Source: Macrotrachela quadricornifera (taxonomy: Eukaryota > Rotifera > Eurotatoria > Philodinida > Philodinidae). Taken from it: DNA of 64,000 nucleotides. Each line of letters opens with the position of its first letter. Within the stretch, counting starts at the first letter, position 1. This document shows, piece after piece, positions 34,536-46,310 of the stretch. The position numbers were made by a program, and so were the translations under genes. Where the stretch lies: contig JAJEKB010020254.1 of assembly GCA_022393335.1 (NCBI GenBank), positions 45,559 to 109,558 of the forward strand, written 5' to 3'. The notes beneath the pieces were generated by a model, which saw nothing but the letters and a program-made list of their open reading frames with translations, was not told where the DNA came from and searched no databases.

Positions 34536-36600
34536 AAATAATCATAAAGTTGAAAAATAACTTAAATTTGATAGATCAAATGCCAAGAAAATAATTTTTC
34601 ATTACATATAAGCCGCCATTTTGCATTGTCATCCAGTGACGACTCCTCCACATTGATGTTTTATAATTGGATTGGTCGCAGTATCTTGCTAATTTCTCTG
34701 CATAGACAATTTTCTGAAAGACACCAAAAACGTCGTCCGATAGAAAAAAATTTTCTCTATCGATTAGTGTCAATTAAAAGTTTGGCCTCTTAAATTTTTT
34801 TTAGTGCATTGTCTTTTTATTCGCTTATTTCACTATGCTTCTTTCCCTCAGTCTGGGCACTAGAGTAATGGATTATTAGGATTAAAATTCCGAAAGTTGT
34901 AAAAACGTCATTTATACTATTTCCATCTGTCAGTTTAATTGATGCGAAAAAATATATTAATACACAAATATTCTCCAATGGATTTTTATTAATTCATCGT
35001 GCTTGAATAATTATCTCGTCGGTAATCGTCACACTATATGAATATTAATATTTGATGTATTATTCAAATTACATTTTTATAACATTACGTTAGTTACAGT
35101 GGATCTTGAGTCTTAACATGATAATTAATAATTGAAACATCAACGAAAATGCTTCATTTTATAAAAAATGAATGTCTGCAAAACAAAACGGTGAATAAAA
35201 TCTGAACATAATTAAATTTCTAGATTTTTAATACTTTTCAATGGAAGAAATATCAAATTAATTGAATAATTAGCAAATGAATCCACTAAAATATATTCTA
35301 GATGATGAAATCGATTAGAAGGACAATAGGATTTATCTCACGAATATTTTAGAAATTTAGTGGTGTTTGTTGATAATTCAAAAATCACGTACATAGTTTT
35401 CTGATTATTTCCGATATACGTCAATAACTAATTTCATTGGGACCTGTATTATCTACCACACAAAAAAACTCGATCAATGGAACTTCTATGTTCTTATATA
35501 ATCCGACAAGTTCCGATACCAATGATTGAATAGTTTTATTAAGAAATCTAATCTCAATCCGAGCATTTCTTGATATCAGATTACCCTGAATCATATTGGA
35601 ATCCAACAAAAAGTTACTGACCAAATTTGACACGCCTATAAAGCTCTAACCTCGATGAGCTTTACTTCATAATTGTATGCTTAGATTAATATATATTGCG
35701 TAATCTTTCTTTCTCATAAAACTTTCAACTTATTCATCTTTTCAATTAGCTTCAACGATAACTATTATATGAAAAGCTGAATCTGACTTTTAAAATTCTA
35801 TAATTTTTGATATCACATATTATCTTTAGATTATTTCTTTGTAATTAAACTATTTGTAATCGTCACGTACAACAAATTCTATTTCTTCTCATGTAGCTGT
35901 ATACATAAAAGAACAGTTTTCATAGTATTGTTTATTAGTAAAATGAAGTTAAAAATATGTGAGTTCAATATTTCAGATCTATAGGACTGCACTAACAAAC
36001 TTTCTTTTTTCTTTTTTTCTTCAGGATCAAAAGAAAAAAGTTACATCTAGTTTTTCCTAATCATTTTTTATTTTTTTAGTTCATTTACAAAAAGTGTCAG
36101 TGATTGATTAATATAATTTATCATCATTCGATGTTGTTTCGAAATTCAATTGTCTTCGAACACTTATTTCTAATAATATTGAACTAACGTACACAAACTC
36201 TGTACAATAATTCTTCTGCTTTTTATAGGAGTTTTGCAAATCGAGTCTAGACTCAGAGGTTGAGATCTACTTGTAAAATTCTTAACAAAAAAATCTCGGT
36301 ACATGCCTAGCCAGGATTTATTCGTTCGTTATTATTAGTCCTCTAAATGTCTAAAATCAAGCTAATCTTTTCTATCAAATATTTTGTTCACTAGAACAGG
36401 TTTTTTTTATTCAGTTCTTCTAAAAGTCTTAGTTTGAGCTTAGGTACACGTCGTATTGACGGATGACCTATTATAAATAGGGTATTTACTGGTAAATGAA
36501 ATTTGTTGCAGAATGCATTAAATCATTCGAAGAAAATGATCTTTAAGTATCAACACAAGAGCAGAAAAATCTGCTTTAATTTTATTTGTTTAAATTAAAA
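34536..36600. other. Intergenic; nothing firm
   Basis: AT-rich. On the minus strand AAAATGGCGGC near 34610 matches the general YY1-type consensus, and CCAAT occurs about 60 bp upstream of it (near 34670), but no gene follows. A 70-codon minus frame at 35421-35633 has no recognisable domain. Confidence 0.45.
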
Positions 36601-36604
36601 TGAA

Positions 36605-38062
36605 TTACAATTTTTTTCGTATTTCTTCAACTAGATTTTGATATTCTATAATGTGTGAATGATTATCAGCTAATTTTTCTTGAATAGAGTTATAAACTTT
36701 AGCTATATTATTATGTGCCATTGCGATATCGGGATGATTTTCAGAAAATATTTCATTGAAGATATCAAGTGCCAACTTATGGTATGAAATTGCTTTTGGA
36801 AAATCTTCCATCTTGGCATACACGATACCAATATTATCATAGCTCATGGCTATATGTGGATGATTTGAAGAAGATATTCTTTCCTCAATGCGAGTGACTT
36901 CTCATAGTATTGTAATGCATCATCATATTCTGCTTTGCTGACTTTAACCGATCCAAGTTGATTATAAAGAAATGAAGGTTCCTTGTGGTTATCAATTGTT
37001 GTTACGCTAAGTAGCATTCGATAAACTTCTTCAGCTTTATGAAAATTTGCGGTTTTAATTAGCAATTTACCAAGTCGATGTCAACCTGTACATCCAGTCA
37101 CTTCCTCTCGCATACGTTCGGTAAGAATACTAAGTTGTGGATCGGTGTCTGTCGTCAATGTCAGTTCTACCTGCCATAGACCATTTTCTAGTTGTTTAAA
37201 TGCACCAATTCGAAAAACTGAATACATGGAGAATAGAACCTCTTCTTCATTTTCCTGATAATAACTTACATTATCAATTTGGGCAAAAGGTATCGATGGA
37301 GTCGATGGATTAACTATAATTTGGAAAAGAACTCCAGTTAATTCAGGTCTATTGATCTTTGTAGTAGTGACAAATTTTAATGAAATTTCTTTATTTCTGC
37401 TTGTACATTGTCCTCGATATAGAATAAAGGAATTTTGTTGTTCTTGAAATTGTTTCAAATGAAGTTCTTCAATATGTTTATGGATATCGCGAATGAAAAA
37501 TCCCATTTTGACGATAACATTCGTTTCTAATGTGCATAGAGCACGATTAAGTATTTGATACGTAAAACCTTCAAGAGTATACCACCAAATAGGAGTATGT
37601 TCAATATATTCTCGTTCAAATTGCTCGATAATTTTCAATTGTGAATCATCGCCTTTGTACTTTTCTCGACAGTAATTAGTCAAATCTTTGATTGATTGGT
37701 CATTATAATCGAATTCTAGTAAAATTTCTTTGAGTAATGTGGAATACATAAGTGATGCTAAATCTTGATATATTGATGTATCACTCATCGATACAAAATT
37801 CGTTGAAATAAAATCTTCTTGATTATATTGATTCGTGTATTGTTTGAGCAAATCGTAAATCTATTGTATATCTGTGTAAATACCGATAACTTTCGACCAT
37901 TCTTTGGCCCATGAATCGTGATCCAGAATAATCAGACAAAAGATATAGATGCATTGGACACATGACATATTTAGAACTTGATTCATGTAGCACGACTTTT
38001 AAAAGAACCGAGCATTTTAAATGATGATTTAACTCAACACGATTTTCTTCCAACGACTAGAT
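36605..38062 (-). pseudogene. Broken ADP-ribosyltransferase-TPR gene
   Basis: On the minus strand an acceptor at 38063 (TTTCATCTAG) opens a frame with SLEENRVELNHHL and GQRMVESYRYLHRYTIDL. A frameshift near 37845 moves it to QEDFISTNFVSMSDTS and the ART core. The core has the catalytic Arg (FILYRGQ) and NEEEVLFSM (ExE region), but the segment that should hold the Ser-Thr-Ser motif between them is deleted: RGQ runs almost directly into NKEISLKF. At 37081-37083 a TGA interrupts TGCTG-HRLGKLLIK, where relatives have Trp, so TGG to TGA is likely. TPRs follow, with another frameshift near 36885, and end YQNLVEEIRKKL. Compare the intact relative at 54327-56640. Four lesions make function very unlikely. 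Confidence 0.88.
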
Positions 38063-38329
38063 GAAATCATATATTAGATACAAGATTAACTTTGATGAGA
38101 AAATTCGCCATTAAAATAATCATAGCCATTGATCGAAACCTTAATTAAATCTTAGCTAGTCGTGGGTCGAATGATCTAATCAAAGTCTGTATTTATATTT
38201 ATGATATAGCGATGGTGACCCAGGTACTTGACTAATACATCTATCTCTAAAGAAGTACTACCTGTTATTAGAGAAAAATTTCCCATATTGAGTTGCTTAT
38301 ATTAAAATATAGCAATTATTAAAAAGTTG

Positions 38330-38509
38330 ACCTGTCAAATTTTGTTGATTATTTTTAACTTCATTAAAGTTGACTGAAGTTGTCAACGATTTGGATGATG
38401 ATGATGATGATAATAGTTCGTTATTTGTTTTAACTTTAAAACAGTTCATAGATGATTTCACTTTTTCTTTATTTGAAGTATTATGCATAATTGATTTCCC
38501 ATTGCCCAT
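38330..38509 (-). pseudogene. Probable first exon of the broken ART-TPR gene
   Basis: An ATG at 38507-38509 opens MGNGKSIMHNTSNKEKV and a Lys/Asn/Ser-rich stretch with a run of serines. The Met-Gly start with Ser at position 6 fits an N-myristoylation signal. A weak donor (CAG/GTCAAC) follows NNQQNLTG. Assignment to the downstream pseudogene rests on position and strand only. Confidence 0.35.
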
Positions 38510-41500
38510 GTTTTAGGTATGATAAGTAGTGGTGAAATATAAGTGTTACGATTCAAACGAAGGAGAAAAATGTCCTCTTGCGATTTTAATTATGATATTG
38601 TGTGGCCATGCGTATCTTTTTGCTTTTTGATATAATGAAATATGTATGATGCATAAATTTCATGTATGAAGAAAAAACCATGTTTATTACATATGTGAAG
38701 AGACAGATAACAAAAAATGTTTTGAAAGTATTTCAGATTGTTATTCCACTTTGCCATCAATTGTTCAATGAAAGGTAAAAAAATAATGTAATTCTACTCA
38801 AAAAAATTCATGATTTGAAAGAATAAGCTTTCTTCATCAGCTATTCTTTATCGTATGACTTATTTATTTTCAGCTTTAGTCAGATGTCGATCTGTTCCTA
38901 AATTTCGTTCATTTGATCATGAAATGAGTATATGAGTACGTACAAAAATAATTAGAAAGGTTTCCAACAAAATGAACCCTACAAACTGTTAATGAACTCT
39001 TAGAATAGTGAAACAACAATATAGAGTATTGAATCTTAATTCGATCACAAATTTTAGTACTTTTTAAAAAAAAGTTTTTTATCAACTTTGGTCTTTATCT
39101 TCAACCTTCTATTTGCGTTGCTTCTGTGACCAAATCAGGGCGCTCAGCCTCACTCGATTACTATAGCTATTTGTTTGTTCTAATTTAATCATTTTATAGA
39201 AAAATGTATGATATTTTCAGTGGGAACAATTTACCTAATAACGATATATTCAATCACAACTATATTTTATATATCATGATAAGTCAATTTTTAGTGTCTG
39301 AGATCTTCCTCAATATAAGAATATATATATAAGACTTGTGAAAACAACCATGATTTTCGATCGATAATTAATGAATACCGAGCCTAATAGATCCGTGTGC
39401 TCACCAACAACGGTTTTTTATCTCACACAACGAATTTTTTGGTTGGAATTTAGTGTTCAAACAGGGTCACAAAAGTCACTATTAATGAGCGTACGAATCC
39501 ATTGGGTTCGATATTCCTCAATTATGAACCGAAAAATACAATTGTTTTGGCAAGTTTTATATATATTCTGATAGAGAAAGTTTTACATGGATAACAGCAG
39601 TTATAAACGTTAAAAAATACTCACGACGTTTCTTTTTACTTGACAAGATTTCAGAAATAATACGGTTGTCGGAATCAGGATACTGAGTTTTATTTCTTTA
39701 ATTCTGTCGACAAAATTCTATCCTTTTTTGTTTGAACTCACACGAGATTATTTCACATCCGATAAGAGGTATTTATATATGTATGAAACCTCTGGATTCG
39801 GTATGAACGCCTCGATCATATGCAAAGAAAAAAATCCTAACTGGAATTAGAATAAAAGATGTAAACGTCGTTTATTCCTTGAAGAACTAAAAACGGATTT
39901 AGACTCACCTCTTCTGGATTATCACTCAAAAAACCTTCACAAATTTACACAAGCAAAATTCAAGTGAAAACGATGCGCACTGTGTCATTTTTCTAAGAAC
40001 AAAAAAACCTCAAATAAGTATTACAAATGTTCAAAATGAAGAAAGATAGTCATTCTGATAATTCTTTTTATTAAATCGTATATGTTAATTGCATATTTAT
40101 ATTTAAGTAGAGATACAAAAGTAAAATAATGATCATATAAAACTATATCATACCAGCAAAGTGCAAAAAAGGCTTGGGACTACTAGGATTAAATCAGATT
40201 TCTGCTACACGACCTCATCATAATGGTTTATGCATAGTTCAGATACGAAATGAGATATATTTTAGTTATCTCTGCAGAAGTATAAAATAAACCTGTAACT
40301 GCACAATAACGATCGTCCACTTCTTGAGAGATAGGTAATTCAAATTTTGTTTCTGATGTGTACATAATCTTATAAGAGGCATAAATCTAATGGAACAGTA
40401 CTATTGCATGAATAATTTCGAATGGTATAAATCTAGTAGAAATCAAAAAACGCCAAAAGTAAAAAAGACCGAGAGTCACATTAATGCAGCTTCAGCACAC
40501 CCATTAATCACCATCGCGTGAATAATTTGCTAAAGTACTATGTCCCGCATTTGTATATAATTCGTGTATGCTTAAATGCATTAATCATACTTCCGATATT
40601 TTTTATTTCGACGTTTTTTATTTCTACCAAACTTATACATATAATAATTTCTATACAATAATTCTTAGACGATGGTGTTTTATTAATAAATACACGTAAA
40701 AATTTGTTAAAACTTGAAAGATGTTTCTTTTCCTCTTGGCAAATAACATGCATCATAAACAAAATTAGACACAAACTGATTTAAAGTAAAATAGTATGAA
40801 AAAGCTTGCTAATTTATCCAATTTTTAAAATTGTTTACTTCGTTCTCATTTTGGACTGGTGAGCTATTAATATATCTGGAAAGTTATAACCTTCAGATGT
40901 TTATTATAATCTAGGACAAAAAAAAGCAGTTACTGTCATAATTAGGAACAACGTTTTTTTTAGCTACTCTTAAGTATCGTCATTTGAAGGTCTACATTTT
41001 GATAAATGAAAATAGAGTTGTCGTAAACCTTTAAATTATGAGAGAACTTGATCCGCTCTACAAAAACGTCTCACACACCTTCCTTCCATTTCTCCTTAAA
41101 AACATCAAAATATACTTTATTCTCTAAAGTTTCTCATGAACTAATAATTTCGCCATGAAAACATAGAAAATGAAAGACCAACAATATATCATTTGAAACA
41201 AGAGAATCCAGAGAATCCATACATATGTAGAAGTAACCGCTAGGTCCCTTGACTATAGATTCAAATTAATACCCTGCTGACGAACACATTCATTTTAGCG
41301 ATTAAGATTCTGATTACAGTCAAGGGAATAAACATTATTTCATATGAAAGGTCATCGAAAACGAGTTTTATTGGTACTAAATAATAAAATTTATCGAAGT
41401 TTTTCACTATGGAACTTAAAACACTTTTAGAAATTTGATACTTTTTTGCTGTAGAAAATGAAAACATGAGTTATTCAAAAATGGAATAAAGGTTTTTTTT

Positions 41501-41753
41501 CGATATTTTTATACGGTTCGATAGAGCCCATCGAGTTCTACAAAATTGTATATATTAAAATTTTTTTGAGCTGTTTTTCTGAGACGAAAATCTCAAAAGA
41601 CGGCTCTAAGTTTCTCAAGCTATAACAATCAGTTTTGTTTAAGTCCACAAAGTTTCATTTCGAATAAAATTCACTAATTGCCATGTTTTATGATCGTTGA
41701 AGTACTATGAAAACAATTGCATTTAGATTTTTCAGAGGCATCGAAATAAAATC
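38510..41753. other. Long intergenic region with one dispersed repeat copy
   Basis: No supported exon. 41230-41335 carries a copy of the repeat seen at 6.4-6.75 kb (TAGGTCCCTTGACTATAG, then TTACAGTCAAGGGAATAA). The remaining open frames are short and featureless. Confidence 0.5.
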
Positions 41754-42905
41754 ATGTTAACGAATCTACTAATCTGCTGCTTAATTGGTATGAATGTTGT
41801 TGCTGATGATCGACTTAGTGAAGTTGCTCAATCACCTGTCTATCAATGGAATGGCATTGCTTTAACAAAAAATAACCGAATGTTTGCTTCATTTCCCCGT
41901 ATACTTAGTGATATGACCCCTTCCGTTGCTGAAATATTACCTAATAATGTTCTTTCAGCATTTCCTGGCGGCGAATGGAACACATTCAATCCGACAACAT
42001 CATCAGAAAACGTAGAAAATCGTTTTGTTAATGTAAATGCTGTTTTCACTGATTCATACAACAATCTTTGGGTTGTCGATAGTGGCATGATTGGGAATAG
42101 AACAATCGCCAACGCTGCAAAACTTGTCAAGATTAATCTTCAAAACAATACAGTCGAAAGAATTTATTCAGTTTCAAGTCTGAACCCACCGCAAGGATTT
42201 GCTTTAAATGATGTGCGAATTGGTTCTCATTATGCTTTTATGACCGAATCCGGTCTTGGCTCAGTAGTTATTATTAATTTACAAACCGGTCAAGTGCGTC
42301 GTGTTCTAGACAATCATCCATCAACTAAATTTGTTGATCCAACTGTCGTTCGTACGGAAGGACGAGCGTTCCTAGATGAAAAAGGCCAACCGAAAAAAAT
42401 GCAGAACAATGATCTTGAACTAACACCTGACGAGAAAACTCTTTTTTATAGACCACCGTTCGGTTATAACTGGTTTCGAGTATCTACCAATGATTTGATA
42501 AATGAAACGATGACTGAATCTGAACTTGGGAATAAGGTTTTGACTAGTTGGAAAACGATGCCCACTGGTGGAACAACAATGGATGATGCAGGTAACATTT
42601 ATTTGATGGATGTAGAACGACAAGCTGTTTGGCAACAGAATTACATTGATGGATCTTGGAAACTACTTGTACAGGATGAAAGAATCATCTGGGGTGATGC
42701 ATCAGATATAAGTGTAGATGGATTTTTATACATCCCAATGTCACAAATGAATCGCGTACCGGATTTTAACAACGGTACAAATCAAGTCGAAAAACCCTTT
42801 CGTCTATACAAAATAAAAATAAATTCAGTTTCATCTAGCACCACAAATGTACCAATACTCATTCTATTATCATTAAGTTCTTTTATTATTTTTTTGATGC
42901 AATAG
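41754..42905 (+). CDS. Yellow/major-royal-jelly-protein-family secreted protein
   Basis: A 383-residue intronless frame. Residues 1-17 are a signal peptide ending around VVADDRL. The body is a six-bladed propeller of the MRJP/yellow family: NLWVVDSGM, LVKINLQNNTVERIY, PQGFALNDVRIG, YAFMTESGLGSVVIINL, FYRPPFGYNWFRV, and GGTTMDDAGNIYLMDVE. In insects yellow proteins act in pigment (dopachrome conversion) and related bacterial and fungal proteins are annotated as gluconolactonase-like; the activity here is unknown. The C-terminus is Ser/Thr rich and then strongly hydrophobic (ILILLSLSSFIIFLMQ), which fits a GPI-anchor signal. An AATAAA lies at 42932. Being intronless and of bacterial/fungal-like type, it is a candidate for horizontal acquisition, untested. 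Confidence 0.88.
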   Translation: MLTNLLICCLIGMNVVADDRLSEVAQSPVYQWNGIALTKNNRMFASFPRILSDMTPSVAEILPNNVLSAFPGGEWNTFNPTTSSENVENRFVNVNAVFTDSYNNLWVVDSGMIGNRTIANAAKLVKINLQNNTVERIYSVSSLNPPQGFALNDVRIGSHYAFMTESGLGSVVIINLQTGQVRRVLDNHPSTKFVDPTVVRTEGRAFLDEKGQPKKMQNNDLELTPDEKTLFYRPPFGYNWFRVSTNDLINETMTESELGNKVLTSWKTMPTGGTTMDDAGNIYLMDVERQAVWQQNYIDGSWKLLVQDERIIWGDASDISVDGFLYIPMSQMNRVPDFNNGTNQVEKPFRLYKIKINSVSSSTTNVPILILLSLSSFIIFLMQ

Positions 42906-43489
42906 ACATAAATTATATGGAACAATCTAAAAATAAATGTATTTTTTACGGAATTTATTTTTCTACACACGTATTCGTAATGAGAGACACTTTGTAGGTT
43001 GTATAATGTCCTTTATATGTTGATGTGTATATATTTGATTTTAAACGTTAAACAGACAATCTTTACATAGAAAACAGGTAACTATTTATATAACATGTTG
43101 GCAAAGGATGGACTGAAATAAACCAAAAGGATCTCATATAGTCTTGGAAAAATACATACAATGTTTCCAGTATTGTATCTAGCCGGAGGGCATAGGACAT
43201 TTTCCCGTTCCGAAGTCCGCATTGGGCTTTACGGAGAAAAAAAATATTAAGAAAGATACCTGTATAATTTTTTTAAAATTAACTCTATGAGAGATTTCTG
43301 CAGAAATTGTCGATAAATATAATGTTCTCAAACCAAAACAAGCTCATTTTTTAATATAATCTAAACAGCATGTGCTGCTAACTTTCATTCAGATGTAAAT
43401 TGTTTTTTTCTATTTTGTTGCTATAAATGTGATAAGACTATTGTATTCTTTTTCTTTCTCTATATGTAGATCAATACCTCACTCAATTA
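42906..43489. other. Intergenic; 3' flank of the yellow-like gene
   Basis: Contains the AATAAA at 42932-42937 and otherwise no recognised feature. Confidence 0.5.
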
Positions 43490-43845
43490 GATAATTTTCG
43501 GTCAAGATAAGCTACATGTAAATGGTGCTACATATAAGAAATCACCATTGATGATCGTCTCATGTTTGTCTCTACGAAGGATATTCCTATCGATGCATGA
43601 CGCCATAAGACCATATTTTCCTTTCTAAATTACTTATACTGATTGAACATTGATCATCAATGTTCACCATCTATTAGTATTTGTAAATTATATCTGAGAT
43701 GTCCGAATATCGCTTAATGGGTCACTGGATTCATCTCGGTAAAGCTTGGACGGAATCTAATTGGTCAAAAGATTCTAGGATGAGCTTCATCTATTTTGGA
43801 ATGTAGCGTGTATATGTAGCTTATCTTGGCCACAATTTTTTGCCG
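43490..43845. mobile_element. Foldback/MITE element of about 355 bp with a central hairpin
   Basis: The left end (GGTCAAGATAAGCTACATGT at about 43500) and right end (ATATGTAGCTTATCTTGGCC at about 43815) are inverted copies over about 42 bp. The exact centre (43644-43666) is a perfect hairpin with 11-bp arms, TGAACATTGAT and its complement, around one base. No coding capacity. Confidence 0.65.
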
Positions 43846-43927
43846 AATGAATAATGCCATACATTTAAAGATTTGTATGTAATTTAATTACCCTGGTCGA
43901 ACTAAACGATCCATAACCGGTTCGCCA

Positions 43928-44010
43928 TGCGGCTATAATGTCATATTATTCGGTTCTATGTTAATCGGAACATTAACATAGATCCGGATACTATGACATT
44001 ACGGTCGTGT
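43928..44010. repeat. Imperfect 36-bp inverted repeat
   Basis: TAATGTCATATTATTCGG pairs with a right arm ending CTATGACATTA, joined through TCTATGTTAA and its complement around a loop of about 8 nt. About 28 of 36 positions match. It may be a small MITE or a structured RNA. Confidence 0.55.
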
Positions 44011-44269
44011 AACAATTTATTTTTATAGTGATTCTCTACAAATACTGATACTACACATCTCTAATGTAAAACGTTTTAGGTACCAGCAAGTTACGTCCCC
44101 CTGCTTTTGTGACGTCAGTACGCTCCTGCGTGTATGTAAGATCAATCAGATAACGATGTTTAGTGGAATGTGTTGGCTTAATGTTTCATTCAATGCTAAA
44201 ATGTTTCTCTTAATTATTGTCACTATCCCTGGTGTCACTTCCTATAATTTGTCAACCTCATCTTTCAAA

Positions 44270-46310
44270 GTGCATCGTCATTATTCCCTTTTCTGAAAGA
44301 AAGAGTAACGAAGCGTTTAAATACGCCGGCTAAAATGCTTAAAGTTTGTCTGTCCGACCAAGCCAATAAGAATTCAGTATTCGCTAAACCAATGAATATC
44401 CACCAGTAGTTCAAAAAAAATTCAATACATAGGTTTTTGGGGTCGAGGAATCGATTGGTGATGCCAGTTTTGTAAGTTTTTTGAAATTAATATTTTTTAA
44501 ACCCAAAGGATAGGCTTTCTTACGAAAAAAACCTTTTTCCGTATATAGTTTGACCAAAAGTAATTGACGTCGAGCATTTATATTTTAACGTTGTTGTCTT
44601 TCTCGAGGCTTACTTTTATGATTGGTATTGAACAGTCGGCTCATAAATTTCGAATTATTTTCTTTTTACATTTTTGATTTCATGTCAAAAATTTTGGATT
44701 CAAACAATAAACTAAAATAATATTAAGGAATGATCGAAAATATATCTTGAAGAATTGCATTTGGCAAAGAACGATTCTAGTAATTAGACCAAGTCTCAAT
44801 TCACTATCTAGTTATATCGTTCATTGGTATTCTTTTTTTTTTGAAAGAAAGGGTTATATCGCAGAAAATATGCTGCTGAAAATTAATAAAGTTTGTGTGT
44901 CTGTTCAAGCCATTCAGAAAAAAGCATGAATTTTATTAATAAGAATAACTGTTAATCTTTGCTACATTCGCTGAACAAAAGATTTTCGGGGTCGACGAAT
45001 CGATTGGTAATATTAGTTTTCGAAAATTTTTTCCAAATAATTTTTTTCGTAAAAGAGGTTTTTTAACAAAAAAATGGATTTTTTATAAAGTTTGACCGAA
45101 AGTGTTTGGGGTCGAGGAATCGAATGGTACTATTAGCTTTTTATGATTTTGCAAACATTTTTTTACTCTAAAAAACGGATTTTTTGATAAAACTTGACCG
45201 TCGCGCTTTTTAAGGATGAGGAATCAATTGGTGTGATTAGATTTCAAAAGTTTTCAACTTTATTATTTCGTCGACTGAAGGGAGAGTGATATGGAAAGAA
45301 GTGAAATGCATTTATTTGTTTGCACCAGGTCAAGGATCAAAAAAACATCTTCTTAGAGGAACCACCAAGAAATCTCAACTTTGAAAAAGTCGAATCTTAA
45401 TGTTTCAGCAAAGGTTTTCGAGGTGGAGGAATCCAATGGTACCATTACGTTTTGAATTTTTTTAAATAACTTTTTTTACTAAAAGAAGGCTTTTTTACGA
45501 AATAATGATTTGTTTCATGGATTGGGGGAGAGATCATAAAACAAAATAAGTTTGTAATTATACAGATATACTCTCTTCTAAAGTTTCTCTGTATCTTTCT
45601 GTGTTCAAACCAATCTGAAAACATTATCAGCTAAATTAATATCAAAAGCTTGTAATATTCCACTTGAAAACTATATGAAGGGTAAAGAATTTTCATCTAG
45701 AGTCAAAATTGTGACTAGTAATAAGTTACTAAACAATTAGTAATTAATTTTACTTTTTCTCCGAAGAAGTTTTATCCAAGATGGTCAAAGATCAACAAAT
45801 GAAAACTGAGTTGGTTTGCCAAATAATTAATGGTAAATAATATAAACTGTCTTCAGTAATACTCCACCAAAGACAATTGACTATGAGGAATCGAAATCTG
45901 GAATTAGTTTTTCAATATTGGTAGATATTAAATAATGATGAATTAATTAATCATCATTTCTAATAAAACTTAACTTATCGTTATCGAGCATGGAATATAC
46001 GAATTCGAAGTCAGTAAAAATGTTTGCGATCTATTTCTTAGCCTTCTTTGATGAACTGTTTCTTGTTTCAAGCTGGACTCACAGATATTCGAAGGTCCTG
46101 AATCTATTTTCGATATTAATTCTTATATAAACAGTTTTCTTTATTGATTACTATATGTCGCATCTTAGAATGAGATTTACACAAAAATATATAAAAAAAC
46201 AAAATGACTGTTTGAAGTTCTGCTGTCGAGTCTCCATAGATGTCAACTGTAAAATTATATTCCAAAATAGACGAAGCTCTTTCGTAGACTACAATGTGTT
46301 CTTATTGAGA
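44270..46310 (+). repeat. Degenerate tandem array of an AATCGATTGGTACC-type module
   Basis: The core GTCGAGGAATCGATTGGTxx(T/C)xxTTAG recurs at about 44450, 44993, 45113, 45218 and 45427. It is typically preceded by AAAGTTTGACCxAAAGT and followed by a T-rich tract and (T)nACGAAAAAA. The best-defined unit is about 100 bp (45076-45176). A longer module (CTGAAAGAAAGxGT ... AAAGTTTGTxTGTC ... CAAGCCA) recurs at about 44295 and 44835. Related modules continue inside the inverted-repeat arms and at 9.97-10.06 kb. Confidence 0.65.

Noticed and set aside
35421..35633. 70-codon minus-strand frame
   Set aside because: Looks mildly protein-like but has no partner exon, domain or paralogue in the window.
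43690..43800. tRNA-like block with a box-A-like string
   Set aside because: No box B at the right spacing and it lies inside a foldback element.
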